Assembly: GCA_026391915.1 (NCBI GenBank)
Contig: JAPLCZ010000237.1
Coordinates: 1-37,560, forward strand
DNA length: 37,560 bases
Source: Bacteroidota bacterium
GTDB taxonomy: Bacteria > Bacteroidota > Bacteroidia > CAILMK01
Direction: 5' to 3'
Shown here: positions 10,944 through 18,712 of the stretch, piece after piece
Layout: each line of letters starts with the position of its first letter
How positions within the stretch are numbered: the stretch's first letter is position 1
Translations under genes and position numbers: made by a program
The notes under the pieces: generated by a model
What the model saw: the letters and a program-made list of their open reading frames with translations, nothing else
The model's database searches: none
Told to the model about the DNA's origin: nothing

Positions 10944-11696
10944 TTATATATTGATGGGTTTTAATTTGCCTTTAGGATAAATTACTTTGCTTAAAAATAA
11001 TCCCGATGCAGGTGCTGCGGCAGCGGCTTTCTTTCTATCCCTATTGGAAATTATATTTTTAAAATCTTCTATTGATATTTTTCCTTTCCCTACCTCCAAT
11101 AAAGTCCCAACTACTATCCGCACCATCCCTCTCAGGAATCTGTTAGAAGTTATGGTAAACGTAATTTTGTTTTTATTTTTTTTCCAGTCTGCTTTGGTGA
11201 TTGTGCAGAGATGATGTTCCTCATCTTTGCTGACTTTACTAAGGGCTGTGAAGTCTGAAAAAGCTGTTAAAGTCTCAGCAGCTAAATTCATTTTTTCAAT
11301 ATCCAATTCATTCCTTTCTATGGCAGAATATCCTAACATTAATGGCTCTCTACCTTGGGTAATTATGTAGGTGTAAGTTCTACTTGCGGCATCCCATCTT
11401 GCATTGAAATTTGCGGGAGACTTATAGATTTTTCTTACTACAATATCTTGCGGAAGAAATGCATTTATGACATTCACAAAACTCTTCTTTATTATTTTTT
11501 CGAAATCAAAATGCAGAAAAAATTGAGAGGCGTGTACACCAGTATCTGTCCTGCCACATCCTGTGGTTTGTATCTCTTCTCCCAATTTCAGGCTAAGGCA
11601 TTTGTTAATTACCTCCTGCACCGTAACAGCATTTCGCTGAATCTGCCAACCATGATAAGCTGTTCCATTATATGTTATTTCCAAAAAATATCGCAA
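10944..11696 (-). CDS. truA: tRNA pseudouridine synthase A (TTG start)
   Basis: TruA converts uridines 38-40 of the tRNA anticodon stem-loop to pseudouridine in the cytoplasm. The 250-residue product has the family length. The active-site motif GRTDTGVHASQ carries the catalytic aspartate D51, and the N-terminal RYFLEITYNGTAYHGWQ is typical. That conserved N-terminus begins directly after the start codon, which is TTG. An in-frame TGA lies three codons upstream, so no earlier start exists. It is the first gene of a two-gene unit with the ABC exporter. A -7 element TAACTTTG lies about 30 bases upstream. Confidence 0.96.
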   Translation of the reverse strand: MRYFLEITYNGTAYHGWQIQRNAVTVQEVINKCLSLKLGEEIQTTGCGRTDTGVHASQFFLHFDFEKIIKKSFVNVINAFLPQDIVVRKIYKSPANFNARWDAASRTYTYIITQGREPLMLGYSAIERNELDIEKMNLAAETLTAFSDFTALSKVSKDEEHHLCTITKADWKKNKNKITFTITSNRFLRGMVRIVVGTLLEVGKGKISIEDFKNIISNRDRKKAAAAAPASGLFLSKVIYPKGKLKPINI

Positions 11697-11725
11697 GGGT
11701 AAAATTCAGTTTAAAGTTTAAGGTT

Positions 11726-11753
11726 CAAAGTTAGAAGTTGTTTTTAAGTCAAG
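11726..11753 (-). promoter_or_regulatory. Putative Bacteroidota promoter for truA-ABC unit
   Basis: On the minus strand TAACTTTG (11733-11726) matches the Bacteroidota -7 consensus TAnnTTTG exactly. CTTG lies 16 bases further upstream (11753-11750), a near match to the -33 element. The spacing is one base under the usual 17-23. Confidence 0.5.
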
Positions 11754-11827
11754 CTAATTTTAAGGGTCCAAGTGTCAATAGTAATATATGGTTGTAAATT
11801 GCAACTTGATTTTTTATCAATCCCTAC

Positions 11828-13246
11828 TTGAAAAAATTAATTCTAATTTTAGCTCTTACTGTATTAGGCATTACAATTATTAATGCTCAGGACAGCGTTG
11901 CCCCAAAAAAGAGGCATCTTATTCCTGAGTCAGCACGGCTATTAAGTAGATATATAAAATTCCGTTCAGTAACAGGTAATGAGAAAAAAGCTGGTGAGTT
12001 TTTTACCACCATTTGCATAGAGAAAGAGCTTTACACTAAGGTGCTAACTAGTGATTCTGGCAGCTACAATTTTTGCGCATCCTTATATCCGCTTGAGTTG
12101 GGCAAGCCCAATATCATTTTCTTAAATCATATTGATGTGGTTCCTCCCGGCGACTCTATGCAATGGAGTCATGCGCCTTTTTCAGGTGAAATTGCAGACA
12201 GCAATGTTTGGGGAAGAGGCGCACTTGATAATAAAAGTATGGGCATAATGGAGTTGATGGCTATTGCACGTTTTGCAAAAATGGCAAAGAGGAAAAACCT
12301 ACCTTATAATGTTACGCTACTTTGTGTTTCCTCAGAAGAAAACAGCGCTGGCAAAGGGGCTAAATTAATTACTGAAAAATACTTAAAGGAATTAAATCCT
12401 AAAGTGGTTTTTGGTGAAGGTGGAGCTGGAGTTAAAGGGACCCTTACCTCAAGACCTGAGAAAATTATTTATGGAATATCTACCGCACAAAAGAAAGAAC
12501 TTTGGTTGCGGCTGCGGGTTAAATCTTCTACCGCAGGGCATGGCTCTGTAACCCCCGATGTATATGCAAACAAAAAAATGATTCTTGCACTCAACAAACT
12601 TGTATCGCATAAAAATAGAATTGTGATTTCTCCATCAGCATATAGAATGTTTCGTGAGTTAGGGAAGATAGAAGGTGGCAAAAGAGGATTTGTTTTGCGC
12701 CACATAAGGTTGTTCAAACCCTTCATCAAAAACTTTTTGTTGAATGACCCCGTGAGTGCTGCTATGGTTTCTAACACTTTTACTATCACTAATATTGCAA
12801 GTGATTCTGGTGCGCCTAACCAAATCTCGCAAGGGGCAACAGCAGTGTTAGATTGTAGACTTTTACCTGAATCAAGCAGTAAAAATTTCATCAGATATCT
12901 CAAATCAATTATCAGAGATGATGATATTGAAGTTGAGGTTATGCTCAAAGATTTTAATGTGGAAGAGTCCAAACCCAACAACTTTTTTTATACCATGAGT
13001 GATGCCGTAAAAACAGTTCATAAAGATGTTGGGGTGGTTCCTATTCTATTTCTTGCTTTTACGGATAACGATTATTTCCGTGGGAAAGGCGTGCCCACTT
13101 ATGGACTTTTACCAGTGTTCCTTGATAGAAATTTATTAGAGAGCATCCACAATGTTAATGAGAGAATTCCTATCTCTTCTTTAGAAAATGGAATTGATAT
13201 TTACGCCGAGTTTTTGAAAAAGACTTTGAGGGAAGACGACAAATAA
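11828..13246 (+). CDS. Secreted M20-family zinc metallopeptidase (TTG start)
   Basis: The 472-residue protein begins at TTG. An in-frame TGA lies seven codons upstream and a textbook signal peptide (KKLILILALTVLG, ending NAQ) follows at once, so this start is the only sensible one. The M20 di-zinc ligand pattern is visible: HxD at H101/D103, D134 in GRGALDNKS, the catalytic/ligand pair E170-E171 in SSEENSAG, acidic E197, and a C-terminal H441 in SIHNVNERI. The lid (dimerisation) domain falls around 210-370. It resembles the carboxypeptidase-S/PM20D1-type branch, which hydrolyses or condenses amide bonds of amino acids or dipeptides; the actual substrate is unknown. Export to the periplasm is inferred from the signal peptide, and no T9SS domain is present. 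It is divergent from truA and 71 bases upstream of guaB. Confidence 0.9.
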   Translation: MKKLILILALTVLGITIINAQDSVAPKKRHLIPESARLLSRYIKFRSVTGNEKKAGEFFTTICIEKELYTKVLTSDSGSYNFCASLYPLELGKPNIIFLNHIDVVPPGDSMQWSHAPFSGEIADSNVWGRGALDNKSMGIMELMAIARFAKMAKRKNLPYNVTLLCVSSEENSAGKGAKLITEKYLKELNPKVVFGEGGAGVKGTLTSRPEKIIYGISTAQKKELWLRLRVKSSTAGHGSVTPDVYANKKMILALNKLVSHKNRIVISPSAYRMFRELGKIEGGKRGFVLRHIRLFKPFIKNFLLNDPVSAAMVSNTFTITNIASDSGAPNQISQGATAVLDCRLLPESSSKNFIRYLKSIIRDDDIEVEVMLKDFNVEESKPNNFFYTMSDAVKTVHKDVGVVPILFLAFTDNDYFRGKGVPTYGLLPVFLDRNLLESIHNVNERIPISSLENGIDIYAEFLKKTLREDDK

Positions 13247-13261
13247 TAACGTCTTTAATTC

Positions 13262-13290
13262 TTTCCACTCACAATTAAGGCTTAGTTTTG
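13262..13290 (+). promoter_or_regulatory. Putative guaB promoter
   Basis: TAGTTTTG (13283-13290) is an exact -7 consensus match. TTTC (13262-13265) stands 17 bases upstream as a one-mismatch -33 element. The predicted transcript start would be about 20 bases before the guaB ATG, so guaB probably has its own promoter within the 71-base gap after the M20 gene. Confidence 0.5.
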
Positions 13291-13317
13291 TACCGTAAAT
13301 AATAAACGATTATTTAC

Positions 13318-14790
13318 ATGACTATATTTAATGAAAAATTTGCCGGAGAAGGTCTCACTTATGATGATGTTTTAGTTCTCCCTGCCTACTCTGAGGTGTT
13401 GCCTTATCAGGTTTTACTGAACACCCAACTTACCAAAAATATTAGAATCAATGTGCCCATTGTATCTGCTGCTATGGATACAGTTACTGAGTCACCGCTT
13501 GCCATTGCTATTGCAAGAGAAGGGGGCATTGGCATTATCCATAAAAACATGACTATTGCCCAGCAGGCTGATGAAGTAAAGCGTGTTAAACGTAGCGAAA
13601 GTGGGATGATACAAGACCCCATTACTCTGTTTGAAAACGCCACTGTAGCGGATGCCTTAAAGGTGATGCGGGATCATAAAATTGGTGGTATCCCTATTTT
13701 AAATAATGATAAAAAGCTTGTTGGGATACTCACCAACCGCGATTTAAGGTTTGAGAAAGACTTCAACAGAAGTGTTACAGAAATCATGACCAAAGATAAT
13801 CTCATCACTGCAAATGAAGATATTGGGTTGGAAAAAGCGAAGGAAATTTTGGAACAATATAAAATTGAAAAACTCCCTGTAATTACTAAGGAAGGTTTGT
13901 TAAAAGGCCTCATTACTTTTAAGGATATGGAGAAATTAAGCTCCTATCCAAACTCCTGCAAAGATGGTTTTGGGAGGTTGCGTGTGGGGGCAGGTGTTGG
14001 CGTAACTGCGGACATGGAAGAACGTATGGAAGCCCTCATAAAAGCAGGAGCTGATGTGCTGGTGATTGACACAGCACATGGTAATTCACGCGGTGTAATT
14101 GACTCAGTAAGGAGTGCCAAAAAGCGTTTCCCGAATACTGATATTATTGCTGGGAATGTAGCCACAGGAGATGGTGCAAAAGCTCTTGCGGATGCAGGTG
14201 CAGATGCCGTAAAAGTGGGTGTGGGTCCCGGCTCAATTTGCACAACAAGAATTATTGCCGGCATTGGCGTACCACAATTATACGCGGTGATGGAATGCGC
14301 CAAAGCCCTTGAAGGAACTGGTGTCCCAATTATAGCAGATGGAGGAATTCGTTTTACAGGTGACATTGTAAAAGCAATAGCCGCAGGTGCAAGCACCATT
14401 ATGGCGGGGAGTATTTTTGCTGGCGTGGAGGAAGCCCCGGGAGAAGCCATCATCTATGAAGGACGGAAGTTTAAAACCTACCGCGGCATGGGCTCTATTG
14501 AAGCCATGAAGAAAGGTAGCGGAGATAGATATTTCCAAGACCCTGAAGATGAAATTAAGAAATTAGTGCCAGAGGGAATTGTGGGCAGAGTGCCTTACAA
14601 AGGAAAATTATCCGAGGTGATGCACCAATATATTGGAGGATTAAAAGCGGGCATGGGATACGCCGGTGCTAAAGATATTGAGGCATTGCAAAAAGCTAAG
14701 TTTATCAAAATTACCGCAAGCGGCATACGCGAAAGCCACCCGCATGATGTGTTTATTACCAAGGAAGCGCCGAACTATAGTCCGTCCTAA
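13318..14790 (+). CDS. guaB: Inosine-5'-monophosphate dehydrogenase
   Basis: GuaB oxidises IMP to XMP with NAD+, the committed step of guanine nucleotide synthesis in the cytoplasm. The 490-residue product has the standard length. The N-terminal [18 protein letters not shown] is followed by barrel strands, then a tandem CBS (Bateman) insert at roughly 98-205. The barrel then resumes with DTAHGNS around D251 (NAD side) and the catalytic loop GPGSICTTR with the nucleophile C308. The mobile-flap region with [10 protein letters not shown] and GSGDRYFQ is present. No key residue is missing. It converges with the exonuclease gene, leaving only 45 bases in which no clear terminator hairpin was found. 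Confidence 0.98.
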   Translation: MTIFNEKFAGEGLTYDDVLVLPAYSEVLPYQVLLNTQLTKNIRINVPIVSAAMDTVTESPLAIAIAREGGIGIIHKNMTIAQQADEVKRVKRSESGMIQDPITLFENATVADALKVMRDHKIGGIPILNNDKKLVGILTNRDLRFEKDFNRSVTEIMTKDNLITANEDIGLEKAKEILEQYKIEKLPVITKEGLLKGLITFKDMEKLSSYPNSCKDGFGRLRVGAGVGVTADMEERMEALIKAGADVLVIDTAHGNSRGVIDSVRSAKKRFPNTDIIAGNVATGDGAKALADAGADAVKVGVGPGSICTTRIIAGIGVPQLYAVMECAKALEGTGVPIIADGGIRFTGDIVKAIAAGASTIMAGSIFAGVEEAPGEAIIYEGRKFKTYRGMGSIEAMKKGSGDRYFQDPEDEIKKLVPEGIVGRVPYKGKLSEVMHQYIGGLKAGMGYAGAKDIEALQKAKFIKITASGIRESHPHDVFITKEAPNYSPS

Positions 14791-14835
14791 TTTCTGTTTT
14801 CTTTAATTTGCATTGAGGGGGAGAGTATTAAATTT

Positions 14836-16218
14836 TTAATACTCAATAACCACAGTGCCCTTGGTTTTTTTGCGTAAAAAGCCACGTATAATCTTATGGA
14901 TATCAGGGTGACTTGGATAGGGTGAAATGAATTCTTTGAGCATTTGCAAATCGGTGATTTCGGAACTCTCATCTTCAAAAAAACCGAAGCCTTTATATTT
15001 GCCATTCTCAATGCTAATAACACTTTTCTCTTGGGGGCGCCTGCCTTCACTTACTATAAAAAAATTGGGGTGGTTAAACTGAATTGTCTCTAAAGATTTT
15101 TCCACTTTGATGTTGTAATCATTGGCTGTTTCTTTACCAACACATGCGCCACTGCATCTGCCATTAAGGTAATTCATACAACCTTTTGAAGAGCCGTTAA
15201 GGTCAACATTACAATGGGCGAAACAAAGGTTATTGCGTTCTGCAAAATGCCTTAAAGTCTCTTCACCACGGCGGCGATGAGTAATATAAATAAGGGGTTC
15301 TTCATCCAGCTTTAGCATCCTCATTCTTAAATTCAAAAAGCCCTCTTTATCATATTCTTTATAGATGCCGTAGCGGTAAAGCCTACGTTTCTGGGCATGA
15401 TTAAATTCAGGCATCCAGCGTTTTATTTCCTGGCTCTCCACCACTAAAGCTAGCAACTCATTCCCCGTGAGTTCATAATCTACACTGTGCATTTTTTGTT
15501 TTAGGTAGATGTGTTTTTCCGAATGTATATCTTCTGAGAAATGACTTAAAACCCGCTTACGAATATTAGTGCTTTTGCCTATGTAAAGAATTTTTCCTTT
15601 CTCATCTTTAAAATAATAAATACCCGATTCTTCTGGGAGTTCATCCACCTCTTTTTGCTTAACATTGGGGGGGATAAGATTATTATTGATGGTCTCTTTT
15701 AGCACCTCCTCCATAATTTTATCCTTCTCCCGTTTCAGCATCAAATCAAAAAGCTGGGCGGTGGCTGCGGCATCACCAAAAGCGCGGTGGCGATGCTCTA
15801 TGGGGATTCCCAAACTCTGGCAAAGTTTCCCCAAACTATAAGAAGGCAGCCCAGGCAAAAGGCTACGGCTAAGCTTTACGGTGCAAAGTTGTTTGCGGAT
15901 ATATTTACTCCCCATCCGCTTAAATTCATTGGTGATGCAGCTATAATCAAACCTTACGTTATGGGCTACAAAAACCTTCCCGTCTGTTATTTCTATTATT
16001 TTATCTGCAATCTCTGCAAAGGTAGGGGCATCTGCCACCATCTCATTGGTGATGCGAGTAAGGGAACTAATAAATGGAGAAATATAAACCCCGGGATTTA
16101 CCAAAGTACAAAACTGCTCAGTAACTCTTTTGCCGTTATGGATAAAAATAGCAACTTCTATAACACGGTCTTTTAGGGGATTGCCTCCGCTTGCCTCTAC
16201 ATCTATTATTGCGTACAT
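14836..16218 (-). CDS. DnaQ-type 3'-5' exonuclease fused to GIY-YIG (UvrC/Cho-like) nuclease domain
   Basis: The 460-residue protein has two nuclease domains. Residues 1-165 are a DEDDh exonuclease: DVE with D6/E8, D91 in HNVRFDYS, and H144 with D149 in HRHRAFGDA. Residues about 194-275 are a GIY-YIG endonuclease: SGIYYF, then LYIGKSTNIRKR at 211-222. The remaining 185 residues include a cysteine-containing segment (CFAHCN, GCMNYLNGRCSGAC) like that found in the UvrC/Cho neighbourhood of this fusion family. Such DnaQ-UvrC-type fusions are known in Bacteroidota and mycobacteria and are presumed to act in DNA repair; the precise role is not settled. No replicative polymerase gene is nearby, so this is unlikely to be the proofreading subunit. 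Confidence 0.9.
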   Translation of the reverse strand: MYAIIDVEASGGNPLKDRVIEVAIFIHNGKRVTEQFCTLVNPGVYISPFISSLTRITNEMVADAPTFAEIADKIIEITDGKVFVAHNVRFDYSCITNEFKRMGSKYIRKQLCTVKLSRSLLPGLPSYSLGKLCQSLGIPIEHRHRAFGDAAATAQLFDLMLKREKDKIMEEVLKETINNNLIPPNVKQKEVDELPEESGIYYFKDEKGKILYIGKSTNIRKRVLSHFSEDIHSEKHIYLKQKMHSVDYELTGNELLALVVESQEIKRWMPEFNHAQKRRLYRYGIYKEYDKEGFLNLRMRMLKLDEEPLIYITHRRRGEETLRHFAERNNLCFAHCNVDLNGSSKGCMNYLNGRCSGACVGKETANDYNIKVEKSLETIQFNHPNFFIVSEGRRPQEKSVISIENGKYKGFGFFEDESSEITDLQMLKEFISPYPSHPDIHKIIRGFLRKKTKGTVVIEY

Positions 16219-16259
16219 CCTGCTATCTCTGGAGTGGGTGTGTTATGGGTTTGGTTGCA

Positions 16260-16289
16260 CAAAGATAGGGGGGAACTTTAAAGTTCAAT
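16260..16289 (-). promoter_or_regulatory. Putative promoter of the exonuclease/GIY-YIG gene
   Basis: On the minus strand TATCTTTG (16267-16260) is an exact -7 consensus match. ATTG (16289-16286) sits 18 bases upstream, giving an acceptable -33 element at normal spacing. The predicted leader is about 35 bases. Confidence 0.5.
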
Positions 16290-16439
16290 GTTTAAAATTT
16301 AAAGTTGGCGGGGGATGATTTGAAAATTTGAGAATTTGAAAATTTGGAAATGAAAAAAAGAGGTGGGTTATAGGTCGTCAGACTGAGGATGTCATTATAC
16401 CAATCTTCATCCCTATAGTAAATGATAATTATTGTATAG

Positions 16440-16578
16440 CCTCACCTAAATCCTCTCCAAAGGAGAGGACTTTACCTCCTGCGAATTTATGACTAAGGTA
16501 ACTTAGGAGCTTTTTCCCTTCTTCCCGCTTAGGCGGGATGCCCGCAGGGCGGATGAGGCTAAGAGGGCTTGGGTGAGG
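16440..16578. repeat. Dispersed hairpin element with imperfect terminal inverted repeats (copy 1)
   Basis: The left end CCTCACCTAAATCCTCT is mirrored at the right end by AGAGGGCTTGGGTGAGG. Inside are the hairpins CCTCTCC-AAA-GGAGAGG (16452-16468), CCCGC-TTAG-GCGGG and GCCC-GCA-GGGC. The left 36 bases recur nearly unchanged at 32523, and a related half copy is at 30508. This arrangement resembles REP/MITE-like noncoding repeats. No transposase is present in the window. Confidence 0.75.
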
Positions 16579-16659
16579 TTTCCTCATCCAGATACATCCC
16601 CAAAATTGTTTTGCCCCAAGAACAAATGAATTGCAGAAATTTGCCTCAAATCAAAATTC

Positions 16660-17661
16660 ATGAGGCTAAATATTATTCACTATTCACTATTCACTATTCA
16701 CTTGCTTTTTTTGGTTTCTTGCAATCATCCCAACAAATCTTTGCACCCCGAAACTGATCTAATTAAAGATACCTCTGCTACTGGTTTGCAAACTGCTATG
16801 GAGGGCATAAATAAAGACCTCAAAGCAAATAAAGAGGATGCTATTCTCTACATAAAAAGAGCAAGAGTTTATGAGGCAATGCACAAAACAATACCTGCCG
16901 TAAGTGATGTTGAAAAGGCAATGAAACTGGATAGCCTCAATGCTGGCTGGCATGTGTATTTAGGAGGATTATACATGACCCAAGGCTTTATTAAATGGAG
17001 CATTGGTGAGTTTAAAAAGGCAATAAATCTGGAACCCAAAAACAAAACTGCCGCACTTAAATTGGGTGAGGTTTTTTATTTTTTAAAGAACAGACCAGAG
17101 AGTTTTAAATACCTAAATGCCGCAATAAATATTGACCAGCAACTGGCAGAAGCCTATTATTACCGCGGCTTAAATTTTAGAGATATGGGTATGTTTGATA
17201 AAGCAGTTCTCAGCTTCCAAACGGCTATTGAGGCGGACAAAAATTATTTTGAGGCGCAGCTAAAACTGGGTGATTTATTTGCCAGCAAAAAGAACAAACT
17301 TGCCGCCGCCTACTACCGCAATGCCCTCAACTTAAAACCCGGTGATACCCGTACCCTATACGCCAGAGGTAGTTTTTACAGAGATGCCGACAGCCTGAAA
17401 CTTGCCATAAAAGATTTCTCAGAAATCATCATTACAGAGCCCGAAAATAAGGATGCCCACTATAGCCTTGGCTATTGTTTTTATTCTTTAAAAGATTACC
17501 AAAAAGGCATTACCCATTTTACCAAAGCATTAGAAACTGACCCCAAATATGCCGCAGCTTATTATGGTAGGTCACTTTGCTACGAAGCCTTGGGCAAAAA
17601 GAAAGAAGCCGCCGCAGACTTAGAAAGAGTCAACCATTTTGACCCTAAGTTTTTGAAATAA
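16660..17661 (+). CDS. TPR-repeat lipoprotein
   Basis: The 333-residue product starts with a short signal sequence ending in a lipobox (LFLVSC, lipidated Cys at C21), so it should be membrane-anchored, probably in the outer membrane. From about residue 45 to the end it is a run of roughly eight 34-residue tetratricopeptide repeats, recognisable from AYYYRGLNFRDMGMFDKAV, DAHYSLGYCFYSLKDYQKG and AAYYGRSLCYEALGKKKEA. TPR solenoids mediate protein-protein contacts; no enzymatic domain or defined partner can be named. The ATG at 16660 is chosen because it places the hydrophobic segment and lipobox at the correct distance. The tandem TATTCAC repeat in the leader codons is odd (see findings). It is a single gene, with a repeat array downstream. 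Confidence 0.88.
   Translation: MRLNIIHYSLFTIHLLFLVSCNHPNKSLHPETDLIKDTSATGLQTAMEGINKDLKANKEDAILYIKRARVYEAMHKTIPAVSDVEKAMKLDSLNAGWHVYLGGLYMTQGFIKWSIGEFKKAINLEPKNKTAALKLGEVFYFLKNRPESFKYLNAAINIDQQLAEAYYYRGLNFRDMGMFDKAVLSFQTAIEADKNYFEAQLKLGDLFASKKNKLAAAYYRNALNLKPGDTRTLYARGSFYRDADSLKLAIKDFSEIIITEPENKDAHYSLGYCFYSLKDYQKGITHFTKALETDPKYAAAYYGRSLCYEALGKKKEAAADLERVNHFDPKFLK
16674..16701 (+). repeat. Four perfect copies of the 7-mer TATTCAC within signal-peptide codons
   Basis: TATTCAC is repeated four times head to tail, in codons 5-14 of the TPR lipoprotein. Seven is not a multiple of three, so gain or loss of one unit would shift the frame ahead of the lipobox. Confidence 0.9.
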
Positions 17662-17760
17662 GGGAGGAGTGGGTAGCTGAAAATGAAATCATTCTAACTC
17701 AAAAGTTCAGTATGGCATGCTAAAAAAGCTGATGGCTTCTGGAAGACCTGTATTTGAATG

Positions 17761-18197
17761 CCCCTACAATATAGGAAGCATAACAAGCTGTATGTTTTAT
17801 ATAGCTGCCGTTAATGGAAGGTTAATGAATTAAGTGTTTTATACCCGTGTCATTAATGGCAGCCTAATGAAAGAAGTATTTGCACCTCCTTCCTTTAACG
17901 GAAGCCTACCAAACCATCCATTTCATATAGCTGCTGCTAACAGCAGGTCACTGAATTAGATGTTTTATACCCCTGCTCTTAACAGCAGCCTATTGAAATA
18001 GGTGACTACATGACCTGCTGTTAACGGAAGGATACCAAATCATCTGTTTCCTATAGCTGCTGCTAAAGGAAGGATGATGAATTAGATGTTTCATACCCCT
18101 GCTATTAATAGCAGGGGTATGAAACAGGTGTTTACACGACCTGCTTTTAATGGAAGCCTATCAAATCTTGCATTTCATATAGCTGCTGCTAACAGAG
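17761..18197. repeat. 42-bp tandem array with 126-bp (a-b-c) higher-order organisation
   Basis: The core resembling TTAAYGGMAG recurs with its 11-mer starting at 17810, 17852, 17894, 17936, 17978, 18020, 18062, 18104, 18146 and 18188, an exact 42-base step each time. A degenerate copy is at 17768. Monomers are of three kinds in fixed order: type a begins TAGCTGC (17802, 17928, 18054, 18180), type b begins with a CCC-type end (17844, 17970, 18096), and type c lies at 17886, 18012 and 18138. Like types therefore recur every 126 bases. Many monomers have a self-complementary core around TTAA. Confidence 0.9.
18087..18126. repeat. Perfect 40-bp palindrome
   Basis: The left half TGTTTCATACCCCTGCTATT is followed directly by its exact reverse complement, centred on ATTAAT, with no loop. 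It spans the junction of a type a and a type b monomer of the 42-bp array and is the longest perfect palindrome noticed in the window. Confidence 0.9.
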
Positions 18198-18234
18198 ATT
18201 TTATTTTTGGCTTTAGCTCATGACCGCAGGGAAT

Positions 18235-18276
18235 AATCCTTATAGTAAGGACTACTGGATTACAAATCCAGAAGAG
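18235..18276. repeat. Double-hairpin dispersed element, copy 1
   Basis: Two adjacent hairpins, CCTTA-TAG-TAAGG (18238-18250) and CTGGATT-ACA-AATCCAG (18255-18271), are followed by AAGAG. The same arrangement recurs at 18666-18707, and the pair flanks the second 42-bp array. It resembles small REP-like palindromes in type. Confidence 0.7.
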
Positions 18277-18348
18277 AAGGGGCTTAAAGAAATAAACCCC
18301 TTTTTTAGTAAAAAAGGCAAAAACCGCATTTTTGCAACCCCCAGATAG

Positions 18349-18557
18349 GGTAACATGGATGGAAGGCAGGCTGGGGATTCCCCAGACAGGGTAACACGGA
18401 TGGCGGGCAGGCAAATGAGTTGTTTTGTAAGGGTAACAGAGATGGGAGGCAGGCAATGCAACCTATTTGTATAGGTAACACGGATGGCAGGCATATAAAG
18501 TAAGTGCATTATATAGGTAACACGGATGGCAGGCAGGCAACGCAACTTAATTGTGCC
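18349..18557. repeat. Second 42-bp-period array: conserved ~22-bp block plus variable ~20-bp block
   Basis: Units start at 18349, 18390, 18432, 18474 and 18516 (steps 41, 42, 42, 42). Each opens with a version of GGTAACACGGATGGCAGGC followed by about 20 unrelated bases. A further degenerate copy (GGCAACAGAGATGGGG) is at 18580, out of phase. The reverse strand reads as a 14-residue repeat (CLPAIRVT plus six variable residues), but that frame has no other coding support. Confidence 0.8.
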
Positions 18558-18665
18558 GTCTTTCAGCAGGAACCTTGTTGGCAACAGAGATGGGGCAGCA
18601 GCGGGAGTTTTTAAACGCGCATTACAAATGCAGCATAGCGGGTTTTTAATTTTGGCGGATTAAAA

Positions 18666-18707
18666 AATCCTTACAGTAAGGGCTTATGGATTACAAATCC
18701 AGAAGAG
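18666..18707. repeat. Double-hairpin dispersed element, copy 2
   Basis: CCTTA-CAG-TAAGG (18669-18681) and TGGATT-ACA-AATCCA (18687-18701) followed by AGAAGAGC match copy 1 at 18235 in the same orientation. The copy ends just before the stop of the broken lipoprotein gene. Confidence 0.7.
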
Positions 18708-18712
18708 CAGAG

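Larger units (their letters stand above)
16219..16659. other. Repeat-bearing intergenic region
   Basis: This 441-base region between the divergent exonuclease and lipoprotein genes holds no convincing gene. It contains the exonuclease promoter (16260-16289), AT-rich direct repeats of the type TTTGAAAATTTG around 16319-16350, and the hairpin-rich dispersed element at 16440-16578. No TAnnTTTG element was found directly upstream of the lipoprotein gene. Confidence 0.6.
17662..18712. other. About 1 kb noncoding, repeat-dominated region
   Basis: Between the TPR lipoprotein and the broken lipoprotein gene no convincing coding sequence was found. The region holds two distinct 42-bp-period arrays (17761-18197 and 18349-18557), a 40-bp perfect palindrome, and two copies of a double-hairpin element (18235-18276 and 18666-18707) that bracket the second array. 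A related motif, GCATTACAAATGC, lies near 18619. A perfect 9-bp inverted repeat with a one-base loop (CCTTTTTTA/TAAAAAAGG) lies at 18299-18317. All three forward frames of the first array and the reverse frames checked contain stops. Confidence 0.7.

Noticed and set aside
12469-12981. 170-residue minus-strand frame opposite the M20 gene
   Set aside because: It is a shadow of the M20 reading frame; the opposite strand carries all the catalytic motifs.
13944-14453. 169-residue minus-strand frame opposite guaB
   Set aside because: It is antisense to a clearly conserved coding region and has no domain, signal or start context of its own.
18235-18276. tRNA-like or small-RNA gene suggested by two adjacent hairpins
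   Set aside because: It has no cloverleaf, acceptor stem or T-loop consensus. A second identical arrangement at 18666 fits a dispersed repeat better.
18349-18557. CRISPR-like array of constant and variable blocks
   Set aside because: The constant block is only about 22 bases and varies between units, the variable block is about 20 bases, no leader is seen, and no cas gene is in the window.
18252-18584. Reverse-strand gene of 110 residues with 14-residue repeats
   Set aside because: Its repeats follow entirely from the 42-bp DNA repeat, it overlaps the noncoding double-hairpin element, and it has no promoter or recognised domain. It is kept as a question in the findings rather than as a gene.
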